In this document: piece by piece, positions 13,968 through 23,600 of the stretch
Position numbering within the stretch: position 1 is the first letter of the stretch
How the letters are laid out: each line of letters opens with the position of its first letter
NCBI GenBank assembly: GCA_964612075.1
Contig: CAZTFC010000005.1
Coordinates: forward strand, 11,344 to 75,343
Origin: UBA2219 sp964612075
GTDB taxonomy: Bacteria > Desulfobacterota > Deferrimicrobia > Deferrimicrobiales > Deferrimicrobiaceae
Direction: 5' to 3'
DNA length: 64,000 nucleotides
Program-made: the position numbers and the translations under genes
The notes under the pieces: generated by a model
What the model saw: the letters and a program-made list of their open reading frames with translations, nothing else
Told to the model about the DNA's origin: nothing
Database searches by the model: none

Positions 13968-16777
13968 AGCACCCGGCGCAGGAACGCCCCGGTGAACGAC
14001 CGGGGGTTGCGGGAGACCTCCTCCGGGGTGCCGCACGCCACGACCTCCCCGCCGCCGTCGCCTCCCTCGGGGCCCAGGTCGACGATGTGGTCCGCCGACT
14101 TGATGACGTCGAGGTTGTGCTCGATGATGATCACCGTGTTCCCGGCGTCCGCGAAAAGGTGCAGCACGGATAGCAGCTTCGAGATGTCGTCGAAATGGAG
14201 CCCCGTCGTGGGCTCGTCCAGCAGGTAGACCGTCCTGCCCGTCGCCCGGCGCGACAGCTCCCGGGCAAGCTTCACCCGCTGCGCCTCCCCCCCCGAAAGG
14301 GTGGTGGCGGACTGCCCCAGCCGGATGTACCCCAGCCCCACGCGCGAAAGCGTCGTCAGCTTGTTCCGGATCGGGGGGATGGGGGCCAGGAACGACAGCG
14401 CCTGGTCCACCGTCATCTCGAGGATGTCCGCGATGTTCCTCCCCTTGTAGGCGATCTCCAGCGTCTCCCGGTTGTAGCGCCGGCCCCGGCATTCCTCGCA
14501 CGTGACGTACACGTCGGGCATGAAGTGCATCTCGATCTTCAGGATCCCGTCCCCCTCGCACGCCTCGCAGCGGCCGCCCTTCACGTTGAAGGAATAGCGG
14601 CCCGGGCGGTACCCGCGCGCCTTGCTTTCGGGAAGCATGGCGAACAGGTCCCGGATCGGCGTGAACACGCCGGAATAGGTCGCCGGGTTGGAGCGGGGCG
14701 TGCGCCCGATGGGCGACTGGTCGATGTGGATCACCTTGTCCAGATGTTCCAGACCTTCGATGGCCCGGTATTCCCCCGGCCGCTCGCGGGCGCCGTCGAT
14801 CTTCTGGGCCAGCGCCCGGTGCAGGGTGTCCAGGACGAGCGTCGACTTCCCCGATCCCGACACGCCCGTGACGCACGTGATGGCCCCGAGCGGGATCGTC
14901 ACGTCGATCCCTTTCAGGTTGTTGGCGCGGCACCCCAGGATCCGCAGGGCGTTCCCGTTCGGGGTGCGGCGCTTCGCGGGCACAGGGATCTCCTTCCTCC
15001 CGGAAAGGTACTGCCCGGTGAGCGAGGCTTCGCACGCCAGGATGGCTTCCGGCGGCCCCGCCGCCACCACGTGCCCGCCGTGCTCCCCCGCCCCCGGCCC
15101 CATGTCGATCACGTAATCGGCGGTCCGGATCGTCTCCTCGTCGTGCTCCACCACCAGCACGGTGTTCCCCATGTCCCGAAGCTGGGTGAGCGCGTCCAGG
15201 AGCCGCCGGTTGTCCCGCTGGTGCAGGCCGATGGACGGCTCGTCCAGGATATAGAGGACCCCCATCAGCGACGCGCCGATCTGTGTGGCCAGCCGGATCC
15301 GCTGCCCCTCGCCGCCGGACAGCGTGGCCGAGGCCCGGGAAAGGTTCAGGTAGTCCAGCCCCACGTTGGCCAGGAAGGACAGTCTCGACCGGATCTCCTT
15401 CAGGATCCTCGCCGCGATCTTCTCCTCACGCGGGGAAAGCCGCAGCGACGCGAAGAAGTCGACGGCCTCCTTCACCGACAGGGCGGTCACCCCGTCGATC
15501 CCCTTCCCCGCCACGCGGACGCACAACGCCTCTTTTTTGAGCCGCGCCCCCCCGCATTCGCGGCAGGGACGGTTGTTCATGTAGCGCGAAAGCTCCGCCC
15601 GCACGTCCTCCGAGTCGGTCTCCCGGAACCGCCGCTCCAGGTTGTTGATCACCCCCTCGAACGGCCTGCTGTAGGCGTACCGGCGCTCCCCCTCCTCCAA
15701 AAGGAACCGGACCGTCTCCCCCGAGGAGCCATAGAGGACGAGGTTGCGCACCCGCTCCGGCAGCTTGCCGAACGGCACGTCGAGCGGGAAGCCGTACTGC
15801 CTCGCCAGCGACGCGAGCGCCTGGTGGTAGAAGAGCTGCGTGCGCCGGCTCCAGGGGACGATCGCCCCCTGCCGGATCGACCGCCCCGGGTCCGGCACCA
15901 CCAGCTCCGGGTCGAAGTAGAAGGTCGACCCCAGCCCGTCGCAGCCGGGGCAGGCGCCGTGGGGGGTGTTGAAGGAGAACAGGCGGGGCGTGACCTCCGG
16001 AAGGCTGACGCTGCAGTCGGGGCAGGCGAACTTCTCGCTGTAGAGCGCCTGCCCCCCCTTCTCGTCCACCACCCGGACCAGCCCCTCGGAGAGCTTCAGG
16101 CACAGCGCGACCGAGTCGGCCAGCCGCCCGCGCGCGTCCTCCGAGATCTTCAGCCGGTCGACCACGACGTCGACGTCGTGCTTGCGCTTCCGGTCGAGGT
16201 CGATCGGCTCCGCGGGGTCCCGCGCCTCGCCGTCCACGACCACCCGGGAGTACCCGTCGCGGGCCAGCGCGGCGAGCTCCTTCCGGAACTCCCCCTTCCG
16301 CCCCCGGACGACGGGCGCCCACAGCTGCACCCGGGCCCCGTCCCCCATGCCCATGACGGCGTCCACGATCTGGGTCGTCGTCTGCTGCCGGATCTCCTTC
16401 CCGCAGGAGGGGCAGTGGACGCGGCCGACGGAGGCGAACAGGAGCCGCAGATAGTCGTAGATCTCCGTGACGGTGCCCACGGTGGACCGCGGGTTCCTCG
16501 CGACCGCTTTCTGCTCGATGGAGATGGCGGGGGAGAGCCCCTCGATCACGTCGACGTCGGGCTTCTCCATCTGCTCGAGGAACATCCGCGCGTAGGCGGA
16601 AAGCGACTCTACGTACCGCCGCTGCCCCTCGGCGTAGATCGTGTCGAAGGCCAGGGAGGATTTTCCCGACCCCGAGACGCCGGTGACGACCACGAGGCGG
16701 TCCCGCGGGATCTCCACGTCGACGTTTTTCAGGTTGTGCTCGCGCGCGCCGCGCACGATGATCCGGTCGAGCGCCAC
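13949..16777 (-). CDS. uvrA: Excinuclease ABC subunit A (UvrA)
   Basis: This 942-residue protein is full length. UvrA is the damage-recognition ATPase of nucleotide excision repair. It has two ABC ATPase modules: the first P-loop is TGVSGSGKSSLAFDTIYAEG near residue 32, and the second is TGVSGSGKSTLVLDTLH near 635. Both have signature regions (LSGGEGQRIRLATQIG; LSGGEAQRVKLARELS), and zinc-binding CxxC pairs are present (CPSCGKEI; CPDC...CPGC; CREC; CEACEGDG...CEEC). It starts one base after pdxA ends and is the last gene of a long minus-strand run that also contains mfd. Its 3' end overlaps the convergent hybrid-kinase gene by 19 bases. Confidence 0.98.
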   Translation of the reverse strand: MALDRIIVRGAREHNLKNVDVEIPRDRLVVVTGVSGSGKSSLAFDTIYAEGQRRYVESLSAYARMFLEQMEKPDVDVIEGLSPAISIEQKAVARNPRSTVGTVTEIYDYLRLLFASVGRVHCPSCGKEIRQQTTTQIVDAVMGMGDGARVQLWAPVVRGRKGEFRKELAALARDGYSRVVVDGEARDPAEPIDLDRKRKHDVDVVVDRLKISEDARGRLADSVALCLKLSEGLVRVVDEKGGQALYSEKFACPDCSVSLPEVTPRLFSFNTPHGACPGCDGLGSTFYFDPELVVPDPGRSIRQGAIVPWSRRTQLFYHQALASLARQYGFPLDVPFGKLPERVRNLVLYGSSGETVRFLLEEGERRYAYSRPFEGVINNLERRFRETDSEDVRAELSRYMNNRPCRECGGARLKKEALCVRVAGKGIDGVTALSVKEAVDFFASLRLSPREEKIAARILKEIRSRLSFLANVGLDYLNLSRASATLSGGEGQRIRLATQIGASLMGVLYILDEPSIGLHQRDNRRLLDALTQLRDMGNTVLVVEHDEETIRTADYVIDMGPGAGEHGGHVVAAGPPEAILACEASLTGQYLSGRKEIPVPAKRRTPNGNALRILGCRANNLKGIDVTIPLGAITCVTGVSGSGKSTLVLDTLHRALAQKIDGARERPGEYRAIEGLEHLDKVIHIDQSPIGRTPRSNPATYSGVFTPIRDLFAMLPESKARGYRPGRYSFNVKGGRCEACEGDGILKIEMHFMPDVYVTCEECRGRRYNRETLEIAYKGRNIADILEMTVDQALSFLAPIPPIRNKLTTLSRVGLGYIRLGQSATTLSGGEAQRVKLARELSRRATGRTVYLLDEPTTGLHFDDISKLLSVLHLFADAGNTVIIIEHNLDVIKSADHIVDLGPEGGDGGGEVVACGTPEEVSRNPRSFTGAFLRRVLHAERG

Positions 16778-16778
16778 C

Positions 16779-17777
16779 CTATCCCGCCTTGGCAGTACCG
16801 GCCATCCCCGCCGCCATCCGCAGGGCGGCCAGGAGGCTCGCCGGGCTCGCCTTCCCTCTCCCGGCGATGTCGTACGCGGTGCCGTGGTCCACGGAGGTCC
16901 GCACGATGGGAAGCCCCATCGTCACGTTCACGGCGTCCTCGAAGTGGACCATCTTGAGCGGGATCAGCCCCTGGTCGTGCGTCATGGCGACGACGGCGTC
17001 GAACGCCCCCCGGAACGCGCGGTAGAAGACCGTGTCGGGCGGGTACGGGCCGGAGGCGTCGATCCCCGCCGCGCGGCAGGCGTCGATCGCGGGCGCGACG
17101 ATCCGGGATTCCTCGTCCCCGAACATCCCCCCTTCGCCCGCGTGGGGATTCACCGCGGCGACGGCGATCCGGGGGGCGGGGATCGCCATGTGCTTCCGGA
17201 AGAAGGCGTCGGTGATGCGCACCGTCTTCTCGACGAGCGCCGGGGAGAGAAGCTCCAGGGCGCGCCGCAAAGAGACGTGGATCGTGGCGAGGGCCACCCG
17301 GAGCCGGTCGCCCGCGAGCATCATCACCACGTCGGCGCCCCCGCAGAGGTGGGCCAGGAACTCCGTGTGCCCCGGGAAGGGGACGCCCGCCGCCCGAAGC
17401 CCCTCCTTGGTCACAGGGCAGGTGACGATCGCGTCTGCCCTGCCCGAAAGAACGTCGCGCGCCGCGGACCGTATGTATTCGGCCATCGCGACGGAACCGG
17501 GGAGCGACGGCCTGCCGAAAGGCGCCTCCTCCGGCCGAAGGCGCGACCGCTCGGCCAGCGCGATCCGCCCGGGGCCCGGATCGTCCTCCCCGACGATCGG
17601 AAGGGGAATCCCCACCGCGTCCGACGCCCGCCGGAGGATCGAGGCGTCCCCGTAGACCACCGGGCGGCACCAGGAGAAGAGCTCCTCGCGCGCGTGGGCG
17701 GCGACGAGGACCTCGGGGCCGATCCCGGCGGGATCCCCCATCGTGACGGCGATCGTGGGAAGGCTTGCGGCGTGCAC
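16779..17777 (-). CDS. pdxA: 4-hydroxythreonine-4-phosphate dehydrogenase (PdxA)
   Basis: A 332-residue enzyme of DXP-dependent pyridoxal 5'-phosphate synthesis. It oxidises 4-phosphohydroxy-L-threonine with NAD(P). Diagnostic stretches are the N-terminal TIAVTMGDPAGIGPEV, CPVTKEGLRAAGVPFPGHTEFLA with a metal-binding His, ATIHVSLRRAL, NPHAGEGGMFGDEE with a second metal His, and MTHDQGLIPLKM. Length is normal for PdxA. It lies between a SurA-like gene (10-base gap) and uvrA (one-base gap). Placement of pdxA beside surA-type genes is common in proteobacteria. Confidence 0.97.
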   Translation of the reverse strand: MHAASLPTIAVTMGDPAGIGPEVLVAAHAREELFSWCRPVVYGDASILRRASDAVGIPLPIVGEDDPGPGRIALAERSRLRPEEAPFGRPSLPGSVAMAEYIRSAARDVLSGRADAIVTCPVTKEGLRAAGVPFPGHTEFLAHLCGGADVVMMLAGDRLRVALATIHVSLRRALELLSPALVEKTVRITDAFFRKHMAIPAPRIAVAAVNPHAGEGGMFGDEESRIVAPAIDACRAAGIDASGPYPPDTVFYRAFRGAFDAVVAMTHDQGLIPLKMVHFEDAVNVTMGLPIVRTSVDHGTAYDIAGRGKASPASLLAALRMAAGMAGTAKAG

Positions 17778-17787
17778 GGGCGCGACC

Positions 17788-18765
17788 TTAGAGCCGCACG
17801 TCGATGGACGCCGACTTCTTCAGCTCGACCAGGATGTCGGCCAGCGCCCGCTCGCTGCGGAGGTCCGCCAGCTCCTCGGCGAGCGATGCCCTCACCTCCG
17901 GGAACTCCCGAGCCTTGCCGCCCCGCCGCTCGAGGACACGGACGATGTACAGCCCCTCCCCGGCGAAAAACGGCTCGGAGCGCTCTCCCGAGCGGAGCCG
18001 CCCGATCTCCCTGCGCATCTCGGGGAGGAGGTCCTCCGTGGGGACGAACTCGCCGTCGACCAGCCGGACGTCCGGGAACGCCAGGCGCGCGGCCTCGAGG
18101 CCGTCCGCGAGGGGCCGCCCCCGCCGGACGGTTTCGGAGGCCTGGCGCGCCGCGTACCGCGCACGGACCGCGAGCTCCTCCCCCCCGGACTCCGCCGGCA
18201 CGGGGAAGAACATCGCCTCGACGCGGACCTCGTCCCCCACGAGGAACCGCTCGGCGTTTTCCCGGAAATAGTCGCGGACCTCGTCCTCCGTGACGTTCAC
18301 TTCCTTGGGCTTGAGCTCGCGGATGATCGCCGCCCGTTCGAGCTGCAGGCGCACGCGTCTGCGGAACGCGGGGAGGGTGAGCCCCTCCCTGGCGAGCAGC
18401 TCGGCGAACTGCGCCTCGTCCACCGCGTTCGCCTTCCGGAGGTTGCCGATCACCCGGTCGACGTCCTTCTCCGAAACCGGCTGCCCCTTCTTCTTCAGCT
18501 CCGCCCGCACCAGGGACGCCTCGACCAGGCCGTTGATCCAGCGGAGGACCGCCCCGACGTCGCGCTGCTCCCGCAGCAGGACATCCGCGTCGCCCACCGG
18601 CATTCCCAGCACCCCCGCGACCTCCTCCCGTATCTCGGAAAAGGTGATCGGGTCGTCGTTCACCAGCGCGACGATGCCGTCGATCACGCGCGGAAACGCC
18701 GGGCGGGGCAAAAGCAGCGTCGCGATCGCGACGGCCACGGGCAGCAGGGCTTTCGTCTTTCTCAC
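17788..18765 (-). CDS. SurA-like periplasmic chaperone with degenerate parvulin domain
   Basis: A 325-residue exported protein. I chose the GTG at 18765 because GAGGGG lies just upstream and the GTG overlaps the TGA of the preceding gene. A signal peptide (LLPVAVAIATLLLPRPAFP) is followed by a SurA N-domain (VIDGIVALVNDDPITFSEIREEV; VRLQLERAAIIRELKPKEVNVTEDEVRDYF) and one parvulin-like domain. The two catalytic-fold histidines of parvulins are absent: the first strand reads VRVEAMFFP and the last GLYIVRVLE. Prolyl isomerase activity is therefore doubtful, and a holdase role for outer-membrane proteins is more likely. It is third in a run of three related genes and is followed by pdxA. Confidence 0.85.
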   Translation of the reverse strand: MRKTKALLPVAVAIATLLLPRPAFPRVIDGIVALVNDDPITFSEIREEVAGVLGMPVGDADVLLREQRDVGAVLRWINGLVEASLVRAELKKKGQPVSEKDVDRVIGNLRKANAVDEAQFAELLAREGLTLPAFRRRVRLQLERAAIIRELKPKEVNVTEDEVRDYFRENAERFLVGDEVRVEAMFFPVPAESGGEELAVRARYAARQASETVRRGRPLADGLEAARLAFPDVRLVDGEFVPTEDLLPEMRREIGRLRSGERSEPFFAGEGLYIVRVLERRGGKAREFPEVRASLAEELADLRSERALADILVELKKSASIDVRL

Positions 18766-19754
18766 TTTTTCCCCTCGATCAGTTTTTCCAACAGGTCCGC
18801 GCGGACGCGGACCGTCGCGGCGACGCAGGCCCCGGAAAGCCATCGGCGGAATGCCGCCTCCCGCCGCCCCGAAAGGAGCGAGCCGCGGATCCGCTCCCCC
18901 TCGGTTTCCAGCGTCTGCGGGCGGGCGGCCTCCCTTTCCTCGACGCGGAAGAGGCTGACGGCGTCCTCGAGGAAGACCGGCTCGCTCACTTCGCCCGGCT
19001 GCATGTCGAACAGCCCCCGGGGAAGCTCCGGCGGAAGCTCCTCCCTGGAAAAGAAGCCCAGGTCCACGCTCTTCCCGTCCGGGCTCCTGCCCCCGAGGCC
19101 CCCTTCCCGCAGGAGCCGGTTCCGGGCGTCCACGGCCTGCTCGGCCGACTCGAAGAGGAACTGCCGCACCCGGATCCGCTCGGGCCGGTCCGCCGTCCGC
19201 CCTTCCTTCAGGTACGCCTCCTCCACTTCCCGGGGCGACACGGAGACGAGCGACGACGCGATGGCCTCGGCCGACCTGCGGTACAGGATGGATTTCTTAA
19301 GCCGCTCCCGCCATTCCTCCTCGCTCATCCCCACCTGGAGAAGCGCCTTCTCCAGTCCCCCCGCCGGGAAGTCGGCGCGGTACCGCCTCACCTCTTCCTC
19401 GAGGGCCGCGAAGGAGACCTCGATCCCCCGGCGGGCCCCCTCCCGAAGCACGATGGAACGCTCGACCAGCAGCCGGACCGCCTCGGAAACCTCGGCCCGG
19501 TCGGCCCCGCGCTCCTCCAGGGTCGGCGAGTAGCCGCGCGACGCCAGGATCTCGCCCTTCACTTCCCCCAGGAGGATGGGCACGTTGTCGACCTCGGCGA
19601 CCACGACCCCGGCATCGGGCGCGCGTCGCGGGTCCCGCGAACAGGAGCAGAACAGGGCGGCGACCGCGACGAGGGCCAGCGCGGCTCCCGCCGCGGCGCG
19701 ACGGCCCGGCCCCGCCGCCCGCCCGCGCGCCGGGAACGCGGCGCGGAACGTCAT
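18762..19754 (-). CDS. SurA/PpiC-like lipoprotein with degenerate parvulin domain
   Basis: A 330-residue protein starting at the ATG at 19754, which overlaps the TGA of the upstream ppiC gene (ATGA). The N-terminus is Arg-rich with a hydrophobic stretch ending in ALFCSCSRD, probably a lipoprotein signal. A SurA-type N-domain follows (VAEVDNVPILLGEVKGEILASRG; LVERSIVLREGARRGIEVSFAALEEEV), then a parvulin-like domain (ERIRVRQFLF; SVDLGFFSREELP; LFDMQPGEVSEPVFLEDAVSLFRV). The first catalytic His is Gln (VRQFLF) and the second is absent (DAVSLFRV). It probably acts as a chaperone-like subunit with its neighbours; no enzymatic role can be supported. Confidence 0.83.
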   Translation of the reverse strand: MTFRAAFPARGRAAGPGRRAAAGAALALVAVAALFCSCSRDPRRAPDAGVVVAEVDNVPILLGEVKGEILASRGYSPTLEERGADRAEVSEAVRLLVERSIVLREGARRGIEVSFAALEEEVRRYRADFPAGGLEKALLQVGMSEEEWRERLKKSILYRRSAEAIASSLVSVSPREVEEAYLKEGRTADRPERIRVRQFLFESAEQAVDARNRLLREGGLGGRSPDGKSVDLGFFSREELPPELPRGLFDMQPGEVSEPVFLEDAVSLFRVEEREAARPQTLETEGERIRGSLLSGRREAAFRRWLSGACVAATVRVRADLLEKLIEGKK

Positions 19755-20617
19755 TTCGCCGGCGCGGGCGGGGCGCTCCTTCTCCCCTCCTCCGGCTCGA
19801 CCAGGACGCGGATGGTCGACGATTTCCGCAAGCCGGCCACGAGCGTCTCGAACGCCTCCCGCTGCGCCGCCTCCTCCTGCTCCGCGTGGAGCTGGGGGCG
19901 GACCTCCTCGAAGCTGCGGACGCCCGCGGGCTTCTTCGAGTACACCTTGATCAGGTGGAACCCGTACGCGGTCTTCACGGGGCCCTTCACTTCCCCGGGG
20001 GCCGCCCCGAACGCGGCCTCCTCGAACTCCCTGGCGAAGTGGCCGCGCTCGATGTCCCCCAGGTCGGCGGCGATCTCGCCCTCGAAGGCTCCGATCTCCT
20101 TCATGAGCGCCTCGAACGACTCCCCTTCCTCGATGCGCCGGAGCGTCTCCACCGCGCGCGCCCGGTCGCGGAAGAGCATGTGGCTCACCTTCACCCGCGG
20201 GCCGGTCCGGAACTGTTCCGGGGCGGAATCGTAGATCCTGCGCAGCGATGCGTCGGTCAGGCCGGGCGATTTCGCGGCCACGTCCTTGAGCAGCGCCTCG
20301 AGCAGGATCGACTTGCGCTTCATCGAAAGCTGGGCGGCCACCTCGGGGCGGCGGTCGATCCCGCGGCGGAGCGCCTCCCGCAGCAGGAGGTCCCGGGTGA
20401 TGACGCTCTCGAGGAACCGCGCCCTTCCCGCGGGCGTGTCGAGCATCGGCCGGACATAGGGAGGAAGCCCCTCGGCCTCCTTGCGAAGCATCTCCTCGGT
20501 GATGGCCTCGCCGTCGACGAGCGCGAGGACCTTCCCCTTTTCGCCCCTGCCCGGAACCTCGCCGCAGGCCGACGCGGCGATCGCGCAAATCATGCCGAAT
20601 ATCAGCAGTCTACGCAT
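19751..20617 (-). CDS. PpiC-type (parvulin) peptidyl-prolyl isomerase lipoprotein
   Basis: A 288-residue lipoprotein (signal LLIFGMICAIAASAC, lipobox ASAC). The start at 20617 is preceded by GGGGGGAAGG; an upstream in-frame ATG at 20641 overlaps the mfd stop but would put extra residues before the signal peptide. An N-terminal SurA-like helical region (VLALVDGEAITEEMLRKEAEGLP) is followed by a complete parvulin domain: VKVSHMLFRDRARAVETLRRI, LGDIERGHFAREFEEAAFG and YGFHLIKVYSKKP. Both hallmark histidines (VSHML and GFHLI) are kept, unlike in the next two genes. It probably folds envelope proteins in the periplasm. It lies just downstream of mfd. Confidence 0.92.
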   Translation of the reverse strand: MRRLLIFGMICAIAASACGEVPGRGEKGKVLALVDGEAITEEMLRKEAEGLPPYVRPMLDTPAGRARFLESVITRDLLLREALRRGIDRRPEVAAQLSMKRKSILLEALLKDVAAKSPGLTDASLRRIYDSAPEQFRTGPRVKVSHMLFRDRARAVETLRRIEEGESFEALMKEIGAFEGEIAADLGDIERGHFAREFEEAAFGAAPGEVKGPVKTAYGFHLIKVYSKKPAGVRSFEEVRPQLHAEQEEAAQREAFETLVAGLRKSSTIRVLVEPEEGRRSAPPAPAK

Positions 20618-20637
20618 GGGCCTTCCCCCCTGGAACA

Positions 20638-23600
20638 TCATATGCTACTTCCCGCCTCGAAGCGGTTCAACAGGTTTCTGGCCGCCGAAAGCACCTCCTC
20701 GGGCGTTTCGCCGGACAGCCGCATCGACAGGATCTCCCCCCGGACGAAAGAGAAGGTCTTCCGTTCCTTCGTGACCCACCGGACCAGTTTGCCACGGTCG
20801 AAGGCGGAATGGGGGGAAAGTGCCAGAAAAAGGGTCCCGCCGCCGCGCTTGAGCTCCGCCACGCCGGCGCCGCGCATCGCGGAGCGCAGCCGGGCGAGGT
20901 CGCACAGCGCGCGGGCCGGAGGGGGAAGCCGCCCGAAGCGGTCCAGGAGCTCCATCTCGATCTCGTCGGCCGCGTCCACGGTCTTCGAGAGGGCGAGCCG
21001 GCGGTAGAACTGGAGGCGCTCGCCGGCTTCCGGGATGTAATCGTCCGGGAGGAACGCGGGGATCCGCAGGTCCAGCTCCGGCTCCTCCTCCTGCGCCGAC
21101 GCCTTCCCGGAGATCTCCGCCACCGCCTCGGCGAGAAGCTGCGTGTACAGCTCGTACCCGACCTGGTGGATCTGCCCGGACTGGTCCTTCCCGAGCAGGT
21201 TGCCCGCCCCCCGGATCTCCAGGTCGTGGGACGCGATCCGGAACCCCGATCCCAGCTCGGTGAGCTCCTCGAGGACCGCCAGCCGCTTCATGGCGTCCTG
21301 CGTGAGCGCCACGTCCCTCGGGACGAGGAAATAGGCGTAGGCCCGGTGGCGGTCGCGGCCGACCCGCCCCCGGAGCTGGTAGAGCTGGGCCAGGCCGAAC
21401 CGGTGCGAGTGGTTCACCAGGATGGTGTTCGCGTTCGGCAGGTCGAGCCCCGCCTCGATGATCGCGGTGCACAGCAGGATGTCGGCGCGACGCGCCGCGA
21501 AGTCGTCCATCGCCCGCGAGAGCCGCTCCTCCTCCATCTGCCCGTGGCCGACGGCGATCCGGGCGCCCGGGAGCAGCTCCCGGAGGTATTTCTCCATCGC
21601 CGGCAGCGTCTGGACCCGGTTGTGGACGAAGAAGACCTGGCCGCCGCGGCGGACCTCCCGCTCCACCGCCTCCCGGATCGTCTCCCCGGAAAAGGGGACG
21701 ACGAACGTCCGGATGGAGAGCCGGTCCTCCGGCGGCGTGGCGATGAGGCTCACGTCCCTCAAGCCCGAGAACGCCATGTGGAGCGTGCGCGGGATCGGGG
21801 TCGCCGAGAGGGTCAGCACGTCCACCGTCGCGCGCAGTTTCTTGAGCTTCTCCTTGTCGGCCACCCCGAACCGCTGCTCCTCGTCGATCACCACGAGGCC
21901 GAGGTCCCTGAACTTCACGTCCTTCTGCAGCAGCCGGTGCGTCCCGATGACGATGTCCACCGTCCCCCGCGCCAGCCCCTTCACCACGTCCGCCTGCTCC
22001 TTCCGCGCCCGGAAGCGGGAAAGGTTCTCGACGCGCACGGGGTACCCCGCGAGCCGCCGGGAGAAGGTCTGCTGGTGCTGCTCGGCGAGCACCGTCGTCG
22101 GCACGAGGACCGCCGCCTGGCGCCCCTCCATGGCCACCTTGAAGGCGGCGCGGACCGCGACCTCCGTCTTGCCGTATCCCACGTCGCCGCACACCAGGCG
22201 GTCCATCGGGGTCGCGGAGCCGAGGTCCGAGAGCACCGCCCGGATCGCCTCCTCCTGGTCCGGCGTCTCCTCGAAGGGGAAGGCGGCCTCGAACTCCCGG
22301 AAGACGGCGTCCGGCGGCGTGAAGGGCGCCTTCTCCGCGATCTGCCGCTTCGCCTGCAGGTCGATCAGCTCCTGGGCCATCGCCAGGAGCTCGTCGCGCA
22401 CCTTTCGCCGCGCGCGCTGCCACGCGGTGCCCCCCAGCCGGGAGAGCTTCGCCCCCTCCTCCCCGGAGGCCACGTACCGCTGCACGCGGGACATCTTCTC
22501 CACGGGGACGAAGAGCCGGTCGCCCCCGGCGTACTCCAGCACCAGGAAGTCGCCTTCCGTGCCGGCCGCCTTCCGGCGGAGCAGCCCGCGGTAGATCCCG
22601 ATGCCGTGGTCCACGTGCACCGCCGGGTCGTTCACCCTCAGCTCCGCCAGGGAGAACTCGTCGGGCACGGCGACGGCCTCCCTGCGGGCCCGCCGCGCCC
22701 GGGTCTTCTCCCCGAAGATCTCGGTCTCCGTGACGACGGCGGCGGACAGCTCCGGCGCCCGGAACCCCCGCGCCACCTCCGAGGCGCACAGGAACACCCC
22801 CCGGTCGCGCTCCAGCGCCTCGCGAATCGTGTCGACCCTCGAGATCGGGAGGGCGTAGCGGGAAAGGAGGTCCTCCATGCGGCCCACGTGGGACGGGGTG
22901 AGCGACGTGACGACGAACCTCTCCCCCCTCTTCCACCACTCCCTCGCCTCCGTCGCGAGCGGATAGAGGAGCCCTTCCGAGGATGCGTCGGCGGTGCGGC
23001 GCCGGATGTCCTCGTTCCCCTCGGCCGAAGCCTCGCCCCGCAGCGGGTCCGGCCGCCCGAAGGGGGGGACCTCGATCGCGTCGAAGGCGAGGAGCGGGAG
23101 GCCAGCGATGGCGGCGTGCCATTCCTCTTCCGTGACCAGCAGCTCCTCCGGCGGGGGGAACCCGGCCTCCTCCCCCGCGATCCCGTGGTTCTCCCGGGCG
23201 TCGTCGAGGGCGTTGCGGAGCGCGGAGAGGCACGCCACGGAATCGACCGCGACCGCGAGGGTCCCTTCGGGCAGGTAGGAGAAGAGCGGAGCGGCGCCGC
23301 CGTAGAGCCTCGGCAGGAGCGCCTCCGAGCCGTGGAAGCGGATCCCCTGCCGGATCGTGTCCGCCCAGGGGGCCCCTTCCCTCCCGGAAACCGCCGCCGC
23401 AAGGAACGGCTCCCGGGTGATCAGCTGGGAGCAGGGGAGGACGGTCAGCCGTTCCGGCCCGTCCCCTTCCCGGGCGCCCGCCGGGACCGTCCGCTGCGTC
23501 TGCGGATGGAACCGGCGCACGGACTCGACGATGTCGTCGTCCAGGAGGATGCGCGCCGGAAGGAGGTGCGCGGGGCTGTACACGTCGACGATCCCGCCGC

